Origin: Enterococcus durans NBRC 100479 = LMG 10746
GTDB lineage: Bacteria > Bacillota > Bacilli > Lactobacillales > Enterococcaceae
NCBI RefSeq assembly: GCF_001544215.1
Contig: NZ_BCQB01000009.1
Span: 1-64,000 of the forward strand
DNA: 64,000 nt
Direction of reading: 5' to 3'
The notes under the pieces are model-generated. The model was not told the origin of the DNA. It ran no database searches and saw only the letters and a program-made list of their open reading frames with translations. A program made the translations under genes and the position numbers. How positions within the stretch are numbered: position 1 is the stretch's first letter; the number at the start of each line of letters is the position of its first letter. This document shows, in pieces, positions 44,683 to 54,211 of this stretch.

Positions 44683-45162
44683 CTAATACCCTAAATCATC
44701 TAATAGACGTTTTAAGATACGGAAACGTTCACCAATCAGTTCGCCATCTTTTTGTAAAGTATCGTAATATAAGATGATATCTTCATCGATCTTAGGATTT
44801 TTGGTATCGACTTCTACAGTCATCCGGTTTCCTTGAAGGCCAATGATATCGATCATCGGATTTTCCGGATCATAGAATTTTTCATAGCGATATGCATCTT
44901 GAAAATACAAGCTTCCTTGTGCTGCCAGTATCGCTAGATCTAAAATACGTGTGATTGGAAGTTCTTCTGATTGGCGTGACCATTTTTCACCAGTATGGCG
45001 CCATACTTTTCCAGATATATCGACTTTTCCTCGATCATTCCATTGGGCCAATCCCAGTGAGAGCCCTTTTGCATCTGTATGAAGCGCATTTTTTCCGTCT
45101 ACTTTATCATAATCTTCTACAACGATTACAGGTTTATGTTTTAAGTTTGTTGGTATTTCCAT
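44683..45162 (-). CDS. conserved small protein, partner of the MoxR-VWA ATPase
   Basis: 159 residues with GGAG before the ATG. The N-terminus reads IPTNLKHKPVIVVEDYDKV, the middle VWRHTGEKWSRQSEELPITR, and the end ERFRILKRLLDDLGY. It resembles a small family of Firmicute proteins (possibly the one named DUF6530; the name is from memory and unsure). There is no membrane helix. It is the first gene of a two-gene operon with the MoxR-VWA protein and lies behind tandem palindromes. Confidence 0.65.
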   Translation of the reverse strand: MEIPTNLKHKPVIVVEDYDKVDGKNALHTDAKGLSLGLAQWNDRGKVDISGKVWRHTGEKWSRQSEELPITRILDLAILAAQGSLYFQDAYRYEKFYDPENPMIDIIGLQGNRMTVEVDTKNPKIDEDIILYYDTLQKDGELIGERFRILKRLLDDLGY

Positions 45163-45181
45163 TGGTTAAGCACTCCTTTAT

Positions 45182-45220
45182 TTAGTAATTTACTAAATTA
45201 GTAATTTACTAGTTTACTAA
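45182..45220. promoter_or_regulatory. tandem AGTAA-N-TTACT palindromes before the MoxR-VWA operon
   Basis: TTAGTAATTTACTAA at 45182-45196 is repeated as TTAGTAATTTACTAG at 45198-45212, followed by a third half site TTTACTAA. The repeat period is 16 bases. It lies directly upstream of the ribosome binding site of the 159-residue gene, where a repressor would block transcription start. The protein that binds it is not evident. Confidence 0.6.
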
Positions 45221-45295
45221 AATTTGTCTTTGATTATACGACAGGAGCAATAAAAAAGCAAAAACGAGTGTCTCGCTAGTTTATTCACCGAATAT

Positions 45296-45453
45296 GAGAC
45301 AAATCTAAAAATCAGTTTTGCTACAGACTCTCGAATAAATGGCGTCCAAAAGTCATTTTTTTCGGAAATTAAAAAAAACGAGCAATACAAAAAAACGTAT
45401 TGTTCGTTTTTCTCTCCAATTTCTCAAACCTAAATGATTTTTGTCTCGACCTT
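45296..45453. repeat. partial copy of the dispersed GGGACA repeat
   Basis: It begins GAGACAAATCTAAAAATC with the variant core TTTTGCTACAGAC and TTCGGAAATTAAAAAAA, and ends TTGTCTCGACCTTG. An inner inverted repeat GAGCAATACAAAAAAACG with CGTATTGTTCG can fold. It lies just after the jetD stop and probably ends the Wadjet operon. Confidence 0.7.
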
Positions 45454-45470
45454 GTTAGTATGGAGTTAAA

Positions 45471-46760
45471 TTATTCATTTTCGGTTGTGCTTATTTTTGA
45501 ATCCCACTCTTCTAACAAAGGTATATAGCTTTCAGTTAATGCTTCCTGTTCAACAGCTTTTTGTTCAAGATATATTCTATGCTTCAAGTCTTGCAAGTCT
45601 GGTACCAGAATACTATCCAGCAATTTTATTTGGTTTTTAGTTAATTCTTTCGTTTTTAATTTACTACTGTATATTTCTGCATCCATTCCTACCAACTTCA
45701 CATTCAGAGGATATAATTTCAAAATATTTTGAGCCATTGAGAGCCCATTTGGGTCTAAATCACCAGAATAATAAATCATAGTGTCGCTAATCACTAACTT
45801 TTCTACTATTTTTAAAACAGTGTAATTAGGTTGACCACTTGTGGATAAAAAAGGTAAATTTGGAAACATTTCTGTAAGCATTTGGAATACACCATCATTT
45901 TCTACTACAAAGACTTTGTTATTTTTAGTATATAAATCTTTGGCGTTTAAAACATGCCCTTTACGGACAATCCAACTGTCTCTTTCCTTGGCATGTGCAT
46001 TCCAAATAGTAAGGTCGTTTGAATATATGCCTTGAACAAAAGCATATATTGTATGATCCCCTCGTAATAATTTGACGTGAGTATACACATCTTCACTCAA
46101 TTCAACTTTTGAATAGTATTTTCTTCGTGTAGTTTTTGAAAGTTCAAATGATTTTCTTAACATACTGTTGAATATTTCTCCAGTTAAACTATTTGTGTCT
46201 AACTCGTGGGCATTGTGGAATAGTTGATTCGAAAAATAAGGTAATTGTAAAAATGAATTTGGTAGATGATTCAACGCAAATTGAGCCTTTTCTAAAGATT
46301 CAATGACTGTCTGATCATCCTTCCATTTTTCAAATAAGTTTTTACGTGTACTTTCTACTAGTAAGGGTGATTTGTCGCTCAATAATATATCAACGAGTGT
46401 ATCAAATTCTTTTCGTTTGATAGTCTCTTGTTCACATAATTTTTCCTTTGTTATCAAACTTTGTTCAATAAAGTACTCAATTACATTTTCTAAACTATCC
46501 TTTTCAGCAAGAGCGCTCCGATTATACCGCATTATAAATTTTTTTATAGAAAATTTATTTTTAGCCTCAAATTCGACTTGAGAAAGCCCTAAAAACTCTT
46601 TTATTGGTGTTAAATCAACAGCTCCCAACTCTTCATAGTTGACATACCCTCCAAATGTTCCATACGAAAAATATCGTTTGGCTAATAAGGAAAACCAACT
46701 CTCCCAAGTTTTTTTATTTTTTGAAAAAAATTCAATTGTACCTTTATTCAAATTCATCAC
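45471..46760 (-). CDS. jetD: Wadjet type III JetD (TOPRIM-containing nuclease subunit)
   Basis: About 429 residues, TIGR02679/DUF2399 type. The C-terminal TOPRIM-like half has the conserved Glu in FVVENDGVFQML and the acidic pair in YYSGDLDPNGL, as in topoisomerase-like nucleases. JetD cuts the plasmid DNA that the JetABC condensin has looped and recognised as small and circular. The start overlaps the end of jetC by 17 bases; GTG at 46760 and ATG at 46757 are both possible. It is the last gene of the operon. Confidence 0.88.
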   Translation of the reverse strand: MMNLNKGTIEFFSKNKKTWESWFSLLAKRYFSYGTFGGYVNYEELGAVDLTPIKEFLGLSQVEFEAKNKFSIKKFIMRYNRSALAEKDSLENVIEYFIEQSLITKEKLCEQETIKRKEFDTLVDILLSDKSPLLVESTRKNLFEKWKDDQTVIESLEKAQFALNHLPNSFLQLPYFSNQLFHNAHELDTNSLTGEIFNSMLRKSFELSKTTRRKYYSKVELSEDVYTHVKLLRGDHTIYAFVQGIYSNDLTIWNAHAKERDSWIVRKGHVLNAKDLYTKNNKVFVVENDGVFQMLTEMFPNLPFLSTSGQPNYTVLKIVEKLVISDTMIYYSGDLDPNGLSMAQNILKLYPLNVKLVGMDAEIYSSKLKTKELTKNQIKLLDSILVPDLQDLKHRIYLEQKAVEQEALTESYIPLLEEWDSKISTTENE

Positions 46761-49700
46761 CTACTATTTTAGAACGGACACGTCCATTCCAACCGTACTT
46801 AACCGTTTCCACAAAAGGATCACTTTTTCCCTGCTTGAATTCATACGTATTAATACTTGATACTGTCGGATATTCAGGCCACATCTCTTGAGAATTCATA
46901 ATATAGTTGAATTCTAATTCTTCAGCGACTCCCATCATAGATTCACGACCTTCTTCATCTACTCCAGAGAAAGCCTCATCCAAAGTAATGATGTATGGTG
47001 CATTCTCACTAGCGGATTCAAATCTTAAGCGCATAGCAATAAATAAAGGTAGGTAAAGAGATTTGGCTCGCTCACCACCTGACATCTTCATGAAGGCTTC
47101 TTGAGTTAGTCGTTTAAACTCCTTTTGCTTCGCATTCTTTTTATAATTTAAACGAAAGAAAAACCATTGGCGATAATCAAAAACTCTTTTTAATTCTTCT
47201 TTTAAATCAGTGGTCCCAGGATTTTCTTTTACTATAACTATGGCATCATCCAAGCCTTTTTTAAAAAAACTGATTACTTTTTTCTGATCTTGTTCTCTTA
47301 AAATTCCTTCTTCTGCATTACTCCAAATATCAATTAGTTGGCTTGTAGACGTGACCCCTTCTGCTTGAGAAGGCTTTGGAACCAATTTTAATTCGAGTTG
47401 CAAGTCGTCTTTTTCACCATAAACACGTTGTAACATCTTATCCATTTTAACTGCCCAATTACGACCTTCTACTACCAATTCACGTGTTGTTTTTCCCAAC
47501 TTTCCAAATAGAGCTTGACGGTACATTTCTTCTTGATCTTTTTGATAAGCCTGGTCATTTTCTTCCTTTTCTTTACGTAGCATAGCTTCTAGTAAAAAAG
47601 GCGAATTTCGCATATTTTGGGTATCTACCTCGACTGACTCAAAATTATTATAATCATCCCAATTTTCATATAAAACTTCTAATAAATCATCTTCGTTTTT
47701 AGAGCGAATAGTGACTTTTCTCAATTCTGATTCAAGATTATAAACAAGCAATTGGTCTCGATTTTCACGAATTACTTTCGTCAAAGCAGCAGAAATTTGC
47801 ATCAGTTTATTTCGATCAATTTTTCGTCCGAATTGTTTTGAAAAACTATGAAGATCAATCTTAGCATCTAGAGAATACTTTTGAATAGCTGAGCTATATA
47901 ACTTTAGCCAATCTTCTTTAAGCTGTAACTTTCCTTCTTTCTGTTTTATTAACAAATCCAATTTTTCTCTGGAGTTGTTGATCTTTGACTCTAGTTCACC
48001 TAATAATCGATCAGTAGCACCTTTTTCTTCTTCTTTATTTCTGATTTCTTTTTTTAGTTTTTCCTGTCGCAAACTCATTTCTTCAACTTCTTTAAACTCT
48101 CTTTGTTCTTTTATCTTTTTTAATGTTGTTGTTTTATCTTCTAATTGATGTGTGACTATTCCTAGATCCTCTATAGCATCCTTACATAACTCCTTTTGGT
48201 AATGATAATCTGTTTCTTGCTCAGCTGATCGATTTTTCAATTTTCTTAATTGATGAATTGTCTCTACTATATCTTCAAGTATGTTGTAGTAATTATTCGA
48301 GTACTGTTTTATTTCTGTTAGTGTTTCCTCTGAAACATCTATATTTATTAACGATCTTAGATCAAAGAGTTTTTTACGATGCTTTTGTAACTCTGCAGCA
48401 GCGATTTCTTTTTGATCTAATTGCATACGTTCTAGTTCACTTTTAACAGCAACTTGATCCATTGCCCTTTTATGAAGCCTTAATGATTCACGCACCTTTA
48501 AGTCATTTGGACACGCTTCGAAATCTTCTTCATAAAGACTTCTCTTTTGTTCTAGCTGAGTTATTTCCTCTTTGCATATTTTCTGATGTTCTTTTAATTG
48601 TGAGAGTTCATTTTTCAAACTCTCAAGTTTACGTTTGCGTTCCGCTTCACGACTGGACTCTCCAATAAATGCTGCTTTATATTGAGAATTTGATTTTCCT
48701 TTCAAAATGGATAATTGATATGTACCGTCAGGATAGATAATAGGTAATGAAGGATCATCACCCTCATTTATTTGAATACTATTTAAGATGTCCCCAACGA
48801 TTTCGCTTAGTTCATCGGGTAGATTTTTTTCAATTTTTAGATAGTGGGATAGCGTATTGCTTCTTTCTCCTAAAGTGAAAGGTTGGGGAATGATTAATTT
48901 ATCATTTTCGATTAATGCATTTGCATCAGTTGAAATAATTGCATCTAAAAAGCCACTTTCAGCTACAGCCGATTCAATGGTATTTTTTAAATCTTCTTCA
49001 ATATTTTCTCTAAAATCAACTGTTTCATAAAACGATCTAAATACTATATCAGATTTTTTTAATGTCTCCCTTGCATGTCTATGCTCTTCAGTTCTGCTAG
49101 GTTCTACTATTTTTCCCTTTAAAAGCAGGTCTTGTTCCAGCTTTTTTTGGTTTAGTGATTCTTGCAGTATTTCTACCTGGCTCTGTAAAGGAATGAGCTG
49201 TTGCTCAAGTAAATTTATAGATTCTCTTTTTGCTTGTTCTAGAGGTACCATTACATCACTAAATTCTGTATCGTTATCATAAAGTTTACGAATTGCGGAT
49301 AATGATTTATTCAAATAGTCAGAAGGTATCTTAAAAGTAGTTAAATTAGACCATTCAACAACTTCAGTATAAAGTCTATCTTTTTCTTCTTCTAAAGATT
49401 CCGTTGCTTCAGTAAATTGGATTTTAGCTATTTGTAGTTCTTCAATTGCTTTTGAATGATTGATTTCAGCCTTTTTTACTATGCTTTTTGAATGATTTAT
49501 CGATTTAAAGCAACTTTCAATTAGACTCAGATTATTTTGTAAATCTGTAATCAATTTCTTTTGACGTCTGATATCGGCAATAACTTTTTCGTCTTCACTT
49601 GAAAGACTTTCAAGAAATTTTTGATGCTGCTTAGTATAATTAAAACCACTGGCATTATCTAAAAGATCAATAAAATTCTGTTTCTGTTGTTCTGTTTGAC

Positions 49701-50901
49701 CTTCCAAATCTTTTTTAGCGTCTTCAAGTCTACTTTGAAGTTTTTTTAGATAGTTTTCGTGCTTTTTCAATTGAGAGTTCTTTTTTTCTATATCAGAATT
49801 TAACTGCTCAAGTTCTTTTTCTAATTCAGAAACTCTTCTGGTTAATTCATTATCACTGGCTATTGTATTTCTTTCATATTCTTCACGCAACAAAGACAAA
49901 CTTCTCTCTGATAGATTTTGTTTTTCTTCCAGGTTGTGAAACTTTGCATCTAATTTTGCAATGCCTTCTTTAGTAGAATCGATAGAATGAATAAAAATTT
50001 CATATTCTTGTTTATTTCTAAGCCATGCTGTTGCTAATTGTCCTAACTTTTCATCAAGATAGTCCCTATATTTTCTGTTTACTTTGGATAACGATTTCAA
50101 TTCGTTTGTCAAATTCACTTGATCCTCTTGAATACGCTCCATATCTTCAATTACATTTTTTAATACATCTAGTTCTCCTTCAGGTAATTCAGCCATAGAG
50201 TGTTCTAAAATTTCTGTCACTGAACTTGGACCAGATTTATCTCCTAATTTAGAAGCGCGTAATGTAATCAAAAGTTTAATCATTGTATTAAATTCTTCTA
50301 TTTTAGTAAATTGAAAAATTTTTTTGTTAATATATTCTCCATAGGAAGATGGCGTATCAAAGAATCGTGCCCCGATACCATTTATTTTATTTTTTAATAC
50401 TTGCTTGGTCAATGAAGAAAATGTATCATCTCCGTTGTCTTCAACGACATGAAACCCATCAGTATTGGGTTCAGTTACTCGAGGTGATCCGTTGATAGCA
50501 AAATACCAACGCGTTAGGTTAGAACTACTACCATTACTGTTACTTCTGTCCGCTTTCATACCGATACCAGATGTAAAGTATTCCTCAATTCCATTTTCAT
50601 TCATTCGTTTGTACTCTAATGTAATATAGCCAATTCTACTATCAATACCTAAAATATCTTGCTCCTCTAAAAGGATGTCGCCCATTTTCCGATCAGTTGA
50701 TTGAAAAAAAGGATCCATTCGCCGAGCATCTACCCTGCCATCCAACAAAGGTGGTAAAAGACTGACCATAGCAACAGATTTTCCACGCCCGTTGCTACCT
50801 CTTAAAAACAGTTTGCCATCTGCAAAATCAAAAAAAAATGAACCAGCATATTTCCAAAAATTATGAAATCCTGCTCGATTAATCACCCATTTATTATTCA
50901 T
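46744..50901 (-). CDS. jetC: Wadjet type III JetC (SMC-like ATPase)
   Basis: 1,385 residues, TIGR02680 type. Walker A is LRGSNGRGKSVAMVSLL near residue 33, the coiled-coil arms extend over most of the protein with a hinge-like region near residues 640-740, and the ABC signature MSGGERAKSLYLPLF and Walker B YIITLDEAFSGVDEE lie near the C-terminus. It is the motor of the complex, extruding DNA loops. AGGAGAG precedes the ATG, 12 bases after jetB stops. Confidence 0.92.
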   Translation of the reverse strand: MNNKWVINRAGFHNFWKYAGSFFFDFADGKLFLRGSNGRGKSVAMVSLLPPLLDGRVDARRMDPFFQSTDRKMGDILLEEQDILGIDSRIGYITLEYKRMNENGIEEYFTSGIGMKADRSNSNGSSSNLTRWYFAINGSPRVTEPNTDGFHVVEDNGDDTFSSLTKQVLKNKINGIGARFFDTPSSYGEYINKKIFQFTKIEEFNTMIKLLITLRASKLGDKSGPSSVTEILEHSMAELPEGELDVLKNVIEDMERIQEDQVNLTNELKSLSKVNRKYRDYLDEKLGQLATAWLRNKQEYEIFIHSIDSTKEGIAKLDAKFHNLEEKQNLSERSLSLLREEYERNTIASDNELTRRVSELEKELEQLNSDIEKKNSQLKKHENYLKKLQSRLEDAKKDLEGQTEQQKQNFIDLLDNASGFNYTKQHQKFLESLSSEDEKVIADIRRQKKLITDLQNNLSLIESCFKSINHSKSIVKKAEINHSKAIEELQIAKIQFTEATESLEEEKDRLYTEVVEWSNLTTFKIPSDYLNKSLSAIRKLYDNDTEFSDVMVPLEQAKRESINLLEQQLIPLQSQVEILQESLNQKKLEQDLLLKGKIVEPSRTEEHRHARETLKKSDIVFRSFYETVDFRENIEEDLKNTIESAVAESGFLDAIISTDANALIENDKLIIPQPFTLGERSNTLSHYLKIEKNLPDELSEIVGDILNSIQINEGDDPSLPIIYPDGTYQLSILKGKSNSQYKAAFIGESSREAERKRKLESLKNELSQLKEHQKICKEEITQLEQKRSLYEEDFEACPNDLKVRESLRLHKRAMDQVAVKSELERMQLDQKEIAAAELQKHRKKLFDLRSLINIDVSEETLTEIKQYSNNYYNILEDIVETIHQLRKLKNRSAEQETDYHYQKELCKDAIEDLGIVTHQLEDKTTTLKKIKEQREFKEVEEMSLRQEKLKKEIRNKEEEKGATDRLLGELESKINNSREKLDLLIKQKEGKLQLKEDWLKLYSSAIQKYSLDAKIDLHSFSKQFGRKIDRNKLMQISAALTKVIRENRDQLLVYNLESELRKVTIRSKNEDDLLEVLYENWDDYNNFESVEVDTQNMRNSPFLLEAMLRKEKEENDQAYQKDQEEMYRQALFGKLGKTTRELVVEGRNWAVKMDKMLQRVYGEKDDLQLELKLVPKPSQAEGVTSTSQLIDIWSNAEEGILREQDQKKVISFFKKGLDDAIVIVKENPGTTDLKEELKRVFDYRQWFFFRLNYKKNAKQKEFKRLTQEAFMKMSGGERAKSLYLPLFIAMRLRFESASENAPYIITLDEAFSGVDEEGRESMMGVAEELEFNYIMNSQEMWPEYPTVSSINTYEFKQGKSDPFVETVKYGWNGRVRSKIVGDEFE

Positions 50902-50913
50902 ACATGCTCTCCT

Positions 50914-52065
50914 TTAAATTGCGCCAATAATTCTTACAAAAACCGGATAAATTGTTATCAATTCTTCATTTCTATCATCATAAATGAAACAGATTTCTTG
51001 TAACCGTTTTTTTAAATTGGTATTAAGAAAATCAAAACCCTTTCCACGAAATTCTGTTGTCCAGTATTGGTCATAAAACTTAATCAATTTTTGTGAAATA
51101 ACTTTTTCCCATGCCGGATAGGTCAAGTTCTTTTCCCCTTTTTCATTTATTTCATGAGTATCTTCATTTCTCAAGATTTCTGACAACTGCAAGATAATTT
51201 CATCAATTTGCATTCTTGTTGGAAACATTGCAAGATTAGTAGAAAATTTTTCAGTTGATAAAAATGCTGTATCTTTATAAAGTTCGAAGTTGTATGTAGT
51301 TTGATCCCAAAAAGTTTTTAGACTACGTTCATTCTCTGAACGGCGCATATAGACAAACTCGCTATCTGCTGTATTTCTATTAAAATTAATTGCTATATTT
51401 TCGATCAGTTGTCGATAGACACGTTGGCGGAGGGCTAAAGTTTCTTGCTGCTCCGTTTTCAAAGAATTTTTATATTCTTCGAATGATTGATACTCAATAA
51501 AATTATCAAAAATTCTTGATTGATTATTAAAGAAGAATTTACTAAAGTCACCTAACTCATAGAGAGCGTACGGTCGTTCATCATCTTTTGAAAATTTAGT
51601 ATCAAAATCTTCTGTTAAGCCATCCATCAATTTAATTATTCCTAATTCAGTCATTAGTTTTAGTGCTTTGACTAACGATTTTCTTTGTAATGAAATCGTC
51701 CAATCTAACATTTCTTTATCTGGATGAATGGATACTATATCTTTTACGATATCTCCTAAATAAAAAGATTCATCAATGCGCTTAGCATCAATAATCGCCA
51801 TTAATAGCATTAGAAATACATAGTCATTTATTTCTTTAAAATCATTAATCGCCATATATGGCTTAGCTTCTAACGGTATATGTCTTACCATAATAAACTC
51901 TTTCTGGATGGTAAGTTTCAATCCAAAATAATATTTTAAATTACGAGAGATTTCTATTTGGTTTTGACGTATATGGAAATATAGTTTTGGGTTGCTTTTT
52001 CTATATATGATATAATTTTCAAACAAGGGTTGAATTAAATTGAAAATAGATTCGTTCATTTTCAC
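50914..52065 (-). CDS. jetB: Wadjet type III JetB (condensin-associated subunit)
   Basis: 383 residues, TIGR02678/DUF2398 type. The N-terminal winged-helix-like part has IRQNQIEISRNLKYYFGLKL, the centre has DFKEINDYVFLMLLMAIID, and the C-terminal part LTYPAWEKVISQKL. It corresponds to a kite (MukE-like) subunit that binds the SMC neck. Start and stop couple to jetA by ATGA. The protein is longer than JetB of type I systems, as expected for type III. Confidence 0.88.
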   Translation of the reverse strand: MKMNESIFNLIQPLFENYIIYRKSNPKLYFHIRQNQIEISRNLKYYFGLKLTIQKEFIMVRHIPLEAKPYMAINDFKEINDYVFLMLLMAIIDAKRIDESFYLGDIVKDIVSIHPDKEMLDWTISLQRKSLVKALKLMTELGIIKLMDGLTEDFDTKFSKDDERPYALYELGDFSKFFFNNQSRIFDNFIEYQSFEEYKNSLKTEQQETLALRQRVYRQLIENIAINFNRNTADSEFVYMRRSENERSLKTFWDQTTYNFELYKDTAFLSTEKFSTNLAMFPTRMQIDEIILQLSEILRNEDTHEINEKGEKNLTYPAWEKVISQKLIKFYDQYWTTEFRGKGFDFLNTNLKKRLQEICFIYDDRNEELITIYPVFVRIIGAI

Positions 52066-53531
52066 TCATCCTTCCCAAAATCTAGAATAGATAATGTTAC
52101 ACCAGACATTGTTAAAGCACCATTTTCTGAATAAATTCTAGCTTCAGCTTCTTCGTCCAGTTCTACAAGTATTTTTAATCCAAATACTGTATTCGTGATA
52201 TGATCTTTACGAGTAATTCCATTACTGATCCACTGACGAATAATTTTTCTAGTTTCCTCATCCATAAATATATCTTCACTGAGGTTTAAAACTCCGTTGT
52301 CAAAGTAGTCTAATACACGCTCTTTTTGTTTTATTTCATTGTCTAGTAATAATTTTCTGAGTTTTCTCCGATCAGAAGAATATGCTTTTGTTGCTTGGAC
52401 GTTCTGAGGAACAGTTCCTACTTTGTTTCGCGGTTTTAATTCAATAAGTTCTGGGGAAATCTCCCAGATACTACTAAATTTATCTCCATCGTAAATATAC
52501 TGTTCACTAGTTTTTACATGTTTCATGTTCATCATTCCAAAAATAGAAACAAACATTTTGGCCACTTCATCTACATTACCTTCTTGATACATCCATTCTG
52601 CAACTTTTCGAAAATCTGCTTGTCTATTTCGTTGCATCTTATGTCTGTTGAAGTATTGCACATCCGCATTTGAAAATATTTGAATCATCTGTTCTGCTTG
52701 GTTGTATATTTTGCTATACATGCTATGTTCATTATTGCTAAACCAAACTTTAATATTGTTAAACTGGTCAAATACTTGATTTTTCAAGTCGGTTTCATTT
52801 ATTTTTTCTGGGGAGAATGAAGCAATTTCTTTACGATGTTTTATATGGGTATTTGCTATATTCATCTTAGTTTCTTCACTAATATTTTTAAGTGTACTCC
52901 ATATTTTTGGACGTTGTTTTTCCAATTCTAAAACATAATCTTTTAGATAGAGTAAAAAATTTATCTTTACATCAATAAATTCCTTAGATTGTAAGACACC
53001 TTTTGTGATTTCTTTGTTCAAATAACCAAAATAGCTCACTGTATTGTCATTATTTTCTTGAAAAACGCGCTTTAAATCCTCATAATTCTTATAGATTTTT
53101 TCTTGGTCAGTCAATCTAGGCATACGTTCTAAAATAGTATAGATATCTCGAAGTTTATTTCCATTCAATTCCCCCACTAGCTCGTCCATCCGTTGTTCAA
53201 TTTCTTCAGATAATTCAACGATGTCCACTGTACGAGATTCAATAGAATAAGTATAGTCGTTAGTGTTGAACTCCTCGAGTGTACGTTTTTTTGCTTGTTC
53301 TTCAATCACATTTAAATTTCCATAATCCCATAATCGTTTCAAATCAGTCAGAAGCTCATCTTCTGTATAAGGTTCAGGATAATTTTTTAGCATATATTCC
53401 CATATGTCTCTTTTTTTTAATAGGTAACTGGTTTGTTGATGCTCCATATAAAAAAAATGTAGAATCATCCGGTATCTTTTTGAATTTGTTGTGTTAAGAA
53501 ATTTAAATAGACTCATGGCCTCGTCATTCAT
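52062..53531 (-). CDS. jetA: Wadjet type III JetA (kleisin subunit)
   Basis: 489 residues, TIGR02677/DUF2397 type. It starts SLFKFLNTTNSKRYRMILHF with a winged-helix segment near residues 30-75, has a helical middle part, and ends with a second winged-helix-like region (GVTLSILDFGKDE). By analogy with MukF it bridges the JetC heads. GAGGTGAT precedes the ATG, and it is the first gene of the four-gene operon. Confidence 0.88.
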   Translation of the reverse strand: MNDEAMSLFKFLNTTNSKRYRMILHFFYMEHQQTSYLLKKRDIWEYMLKNYPEPYTEDELLTDLKRLWDYGNLNVIEEQAKKRTLEEFNTNDYTYSIESRTVDIVELSEEIEQRMDELVGELNGNKLRDIYTILERMPRLTDQEKIYKNYEDLKRVFQENNDNTVSYFGYLNKEITKGVLQSKEFIDVKINFLLYLKDYVLELEKQRPKIWSTLKNISEETKMNIANTHIKHRKEIASFSPEKINETDLKNQVFDQFNNIKVWFSNNEHSMYSKIYNQAEQMIQIFSNADVQYFNRHKMQRNRQADFRKVAEWMYQEGNVDEVAKMFVSIFGMMNMKHVKTSEQYIYDGDKFSSIWEISPELIELKPRNKVGTVPQNVQATKAYSSDRRKLRKLLLDNEIKQKERVLDYFDNGVLNLSEDIFMDEETRKIIRQWISNGITRKDHITNTVFGLKILVELDEEAEARIYSENGALTMSGVTLSILDFGKDE

Positions 53532-53608
53532 ATGAAATCACCTCAACGAAATTTTACAAATATTAGTTATAATAAGTTTCAATGTTACATTTTCTTATCA
53601 ATCATTGC

Positions 53609-53775
53609 TTACTTAAATAAAATTTTTTGTGTAGTAGAAATACTGTTTTGTCCATTATCAAACATGCTTACTTCAACAGGAATAAGGAATAATCCACCAA
53701 CAATAAATGTAATTCCAGTTGAAAAATAAGAAATTCTGATTAATTGATTGGAGTCTGTATATGGAATGGTACGTA
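53609..53775 (-). pseudogene. C-terminal fragment of a membrane protein gene, cut by a repeat
   Basis: On the minus strand an open frame without a start runs from the edge of the repeat at 53775 to a TAA at 53609. It reads LRTIPYTDSNQLIRISYFST and then a membrane helix GITFIVGGLFLIPVEV, ending TTQKILFK. It looks like the remainder of a larger protein. The repeat element next to it may have caused or followed the truncation. Family not recognised. Confidence 0.4.
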
Positions 53776-53847
53776 AGGCTGGGACAGAAGTGTTTATTCG
53801 TTTTTAAAGAATGAGAACAAAGTGTTTCTTACTTTTGTCCCGTGCTC
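53775..53847. repeat. short deletion form of the dispersed GGGACA repeat
   Basis: AAGGCTGGGACAGAAGTG at the left end and ACTTTTGTCCCGTGCTC at the right end, with most of the centre missing. The ends can pair to form a hairpin. It lies within a decayed region between Wadjet and degV. Confidence 0.75.
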
Positions 53848-54031
53848 ATTCTATTTATAATTATTACACTGGGATAAGACAGTTGAAGAAAGTTCACTTG
53901 GTTTTTGATTAGATAAGAAGATGAAGCAGCCAAATTTTCTACCTTCTCAAGCAAATTTCTTGAAAAGAAATGATAGATAATGACAATAGCAACTGCAAAT
54001 ACTCTAAAAAGACAACTCCTAATATGAAGGA
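53848..54031 (-). pseudogene. possible acyltransferase-3 fragment
   Basis: On the minus strand a frame without start reads FRVFAVAIVIIYHFFSRNLL and continues with AASSSYLIKN to the repeat. The pattern R-x-x-A-V-x-x-V-I-x-Y-H-F-F recalls the first membrane helix of acyltransferase-3 (OafA/OatA-like) proteins. The fragment is short and the match is only suggestive. Confidence 0.25.
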
Positions 54032-54211
54032 ATGATAATAGTTCCTGATCATTTACGGAATTATATTGACTATGTATTGCTCGATATTATGTACTTTGTG
54101 AATGGCGATTTTGCTGAAGAATACTTTGTTAAGTTTTTTTATAAAAAATATAGTGCTTACTTAAAAACTGGCTTTTCTTTTACTTTTGATAACACTTTGG
54201 CAAACAGTTAA
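54032..54211 (+). CDS. short orphan open frame, possible gene remnant
   Basis: 59 codons from ATG, reading IIVPDHLRNYIDYVLLDIMY and on to FVKFFYKKYSAYLKTGFSFT. The composition is protein-like, but GAAGGA lies right against the ATG, too close for a good ribosome binding site. It stands alone in a decayed region and may be the C-terminus of a lost gene. No family is recognised. Confidence 0.35.
   Translation: MIIVPDHLRNYIDYVLLDIMYFVNGDFAEEYFVKFFYKKYSAYLKTGFSFTFDNTLANS

Noticed and set aside
45471-53531. Reading the SMC cluster as a housekeeping MukBEF/MksBEF condensin
   Set aside because: The presence of a TOPRIM-type JetD gene, the gene sizes and the JetA/B sequence style fit Wadjet type III better.
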